Below, piece by piece: positions 5,962 through 7,716 of a stretch of 7,716 bases of DNA. Position 1 is the first letter of the stretch. Each line of letters opens with the position of its first letter. This DNA is from Bacteroidota bacterium (GTDB taxonomy: Bacteria > Bacteroidota > Bacteroidia > Flavobacteriales > Flavobacteriaceae): the NCBI GenBank assembly GCA_021793535.1, contig JAJYSO010000070.1, positions 1 to 7,716 on the forward strand, given 5' to 3'. A program made the translations under genes and the position numbers. The notes under the pieces were generated by a model that made no database searches, was not told where the DNA came from, and saw only the letters and a program-made list of their open reading frames with translations.

Positions 5962-7419
5962 TTAATTTGCTTTAGGAATATTAACATAAAAAGAGGTACC
6001 CTGCTGCTCGTTTGACTCAAAATGGATACTGCCCTGGTAAAATTCAATAATTTGCTTGATAATTCCCAACCCCAGCCCCATACCAGAGGTTTTGGTGGTG
6101 AACTTGGGCTCAAAAATACGGCTTTTATTTCGGTCTGGGATTCCCGTTCCATTATCCTTTACTTCGATGGTGATGAAGTCTGTGTGATCGCGTAGAAAAA
6201 CCTTGATTTCGGGCTTGCGCTGATGTTCAGAAGCTTGGATAGCGTTTTTTAGCAAGTTGGTCACCACCCGAATGAGTTGGGTGCGATCGAAGAGAATATG
6301 GAGTTCTTTTTTTTCTGGATGGAAAAAGATGTCGTCTTTATTGAAAACAGCAATGGCCCTTTCCACTACCTCGACGGCATTTAAGAGCTCATTTTTTGGT
6401 TTCGGCATTTTAGCAAAATCAGAAAAAGCAGAAGCCACAGCACTCATCGTATCAATTTGCTCAATCATTGTTTTACTGAAATTTTTGATTTTTTCCTGGT
6501 TATAGGGATCTAAGGGGTTGTAACTTCGCTCAAAGCTTTGGATACTTAACCGCATGGGCGTTAGCGGATTTTTAACTTCATGGGCCACTTGCTTTGCCAT
6601 TTCGCGCCAGGCTTGCTCTCGTTCGTTTGCAGCTAACTTATTGGCACTTTCTTCCAATTCATCCACCATAGCATTGTAGGCATTGACCAGCCCTTGAATT
6701 TCTTTGGGGATCTTTGCGGTGTTAATCTTTTGATTTTTACGATCCACGCGTGTGGTAAAAATCTTTTCACTCACCGTATCCAATGATTTGGTAATATATC
6801 GAGAGAACAAATACGAGAGGATGACTGCGGCTAAGATGAGGATGAGGTAGACCTGTCCGAGGACAATGAGGAAATAGCGGAGTTCTTTTTCCAAAAACCC
6901 ATCGCTTTCAATATGGGGAATGCTCAAGATGGCCAGCGGTTTAAAATGGGCATCGGTAATGTAACTGAAGGCGGATTGAATGCGGTGTCCATCCGGATCA
7001 ATATGGTTGTAATTAAAGCGATTCTCCGCAGCATTTTTGAGCTGGTTTAAAATGGCATTGGAGAGTTGTGTGCTGTCGGACTGGTTTAAAAAAGTAGCTC
7101 GTGAGGATTTGAGCAATTTTCCATCCAGATCATATAATTTTATCCGGGTATCGTGAATATGACTAATTTCATAGATTTTATCTTTAAAGATCAGATTGAT
7201 GTATTTGGTTTCTAAGGGATAAGTGGTGTTCTCTATTTGGTAGTCTATACTGGATTCAATGGACTTTACGGTACGCTCTAATTGGTCTTGTTGGTACCGT
7301 TTAGATTCATCTCGGTATTGGTATACCGTAACAGCTGCAATAATGGAGGCCGCTACAAAGACCAAGGATATCAGGCTAATGAAAAAGCGATTGCGCAAAG
7401 AAGGTTTAAAAAGTTTCAT
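5962..7419 (-). CDS. NtrY-like sensor histidine kinase (HAMP)
   Basis: A 485-residue inner-membrane histidine kinase, from the ATG at 7419; a TTG two codons earlier (7425) is the alternative. Order of parts: TM1 at about 12-34, an extracytoplasmic sensor of about 145 residues without a recognised domain, TM2 at about 182-205, HAMP at about 206-258, HisKA, then the ATPase domain. H-box REMAKQVAHEVKNPLTP places the phospho-accepting His at 280, and the WREMA...AHEVKNPLTPM pattern is that of NtrY-type kinases. N-box NLLKNAIQAS has N392; G1 is DNGTGIP (422-428); the F-box is FEPKFTTK (436-443); G2 is GMGLGLG (446-452). All motifs are complete, so it should be active. No response regulator is in the window; NtrY-like kinases typically work with an NtrC/NtrX-type regulator, which may be encoded elsewhere. 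The signal sensed is unknown. The gene is followed 3 bases later by the hydratase gene. Confidence 0.94.
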   Translation of the reverse strand: MKLFKPSLRNRFFISLISLVFVAASIIAAVTVYQYRDESKRYQQDQLERTVKSIESSIDYQIENTTYPLETKYINLIFKDKIYEISHIHDTRIKLYDLDGKLLKSSRATFLNQSDSTQLSNAILNQLKNAAENRFNYNHIDPDGHRIQSAFSYITDAHFKPLAILSIPHIESDGFLEKELRYFLIVLGQVYLILILAAVILSYLFSRYITKSLDTVSEKIFTTRVDRKNQKINTAKIPKEIQGLVNAYNAMVDELEESANKLAANEREQAWREMAKQVAHEVKNPLTPMRLSIQSFERSYNPLDPYNQEKIKNFSKTMIEQIDTMSAVASAFSDFAKMPKPKNELLNAVEVVERAIAVFNKDDIFFHPEKKELHILFDRTQLIRVVTNLLKNAIQASEHQRKPEIKVFLRDHTDFITIEVKDNGTGIPDRNKSRIFEPKFTTKTSGMGLGLGIIKQIIEFYQGSIHFESNEQQGTSFYVNIPKAN

Positions 7420-7716
7420 GAGCAAGCTGATTTTTATGCAGTTTATCGTGTGGCTCTGATTTCCCCTTTTGGATGTATTCCTTTTCCATGGGAAAGTGAC
7501 AGGGCGTTACCATACGCGCTGCACGTATTATCAACAGCCTGAAATTATGCAAAAAATGTGACTTTAGGATAAACTTCTTAGGGTTGAGGGAAAAAACCAT
7601 ATGAAAGGAGCAGTGTGATCCCAAAATTTAAAGCGCTTCAAGTAAAACGTTTCAAGAGGTAAGCATTGTGCGGATTGCCGTGTAGGAATGAGGTTTACTT
7701 AAAGGTAAAACACAAA
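7420..7716. other. Intergenic leader of the kinase gene, no clear gene
   Basis: About 297 bases at the right edge without a convincing coding region. A minus-strand frame at 7406-7624 is open but needs a TTG start, runs into the kinase start and has a His/Lys-rich composition with no recognisable family. Reading towards the kinase, a loose Bacteroidota-type promoter is possible, with TTG at 7655-7653 and TAAATTTT at 7630-7623, but it lies about 200 bases before the ATG. A small hairpin (TTTAC/GTAAA, 7694-7709) is seen near the edge. The next gene to the right is not visible. Confidence 0.5.
7631..7656. repeat. 12-base imperfect tandem repeat, possible operator
   Basis: AAGCGCTTCAAG (7631-7642) and AAACGTTTCAAG (7645-7656) match at 10 of 12 bases with a 14-base period. 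The first eight bases of each copy are a perfect palindrome (AAGCGCTT and AAACGTTT), fitting AARCGYTT. On the minus strand they lie just upstream of, and overlap, the weak promoter candidate for the kinase gene, so a transcription factor site is conceivable. Only two copies are seen and no known regulator motif is recognised. Confidence 0.35.

Noticed and set aside
7406..7624. Minus-strand open frame of 72 codons upstream of the kinase, including a 27-codon frame from an internal ATG
   Set aside because: TTG start, no recognisable motif, overlaps the kinase start in another frame, and composition unlike a real protein.

Overview
The window most likely comes from a marine-type Flavobacteriia/Bacteroidota chromosome. 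The reasons are moderate-to-low GC, absence of clear Shine-Dalgarno sequences, A/T-rich TAnnTTTG-like promoter candidates, a Bacteroidota-style DprA, an NtrY-like kinase and a lipoprotein leader of the usual LxxC type. This is inference from protein style; there is no rRNA or other marker gene in the window. No mobile element, CRISPR array, tRNA or rRNA was seen.

Layout, left to right. On the plus strand, positions 1-3203 hold a tandem array of peptidase family M19 (renal-type, membrane dipeptidase) genes: the 3' end of one copy (1-306), followed by a clear Rho-independent terminator, then a full copy with a lipoprotein signal (523-1884), then a full copy with no export signal (1962-3203). 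All catalytic and metal ligands that can be checked are intact in both full copies. Next is a divergent DprA/Smf-family gene (3278-4183) that keeps the SAM-like and Rossmann regions but lacks the usual C-terminal winged-helix domain and has several altered motifs. After a 129-base gap comes a barnase-like ribonuclease with an N-terminal membrane anchor (4313-4882), whose stop codon overlaps the start of a barstar-like inhibitor gene (4879-5154).

On the minus strand, converging on barstar with only 21 bases between, lies a two-gene unit read from right to left: an NtrY-like sensor histidine kinase (7419-5962) and, 3 bases after its stop, a short-chain enoyl-CoA hydratase (5958-5176). The last 297 bases (7420-7716) hold no convincing gene but contain a 12-base imperfect tandem repeat that overlaps a weak promoter candidate for the kinase.

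Functionally, the array probably provides dipeptide (possibly D-amino-acid dipeptide) hydrolysis both at the envelope and in the cytosol. The ribonuclease/inhibitor pair is a classic toxin-and-antidote arrangement, with two notable sequence features. It has cysteines at exactly the positions equivalent to barnase 43 and 80, predicting a natural disulfide. It has also lost the Arg59-Glu76 salt bridge of the barnase-barstar interface on both partners. No completely new system is evident; the most unusual items are the degenerate DprA, the rewired barnase/barstar pair and the compartment-split dipeptidase array.
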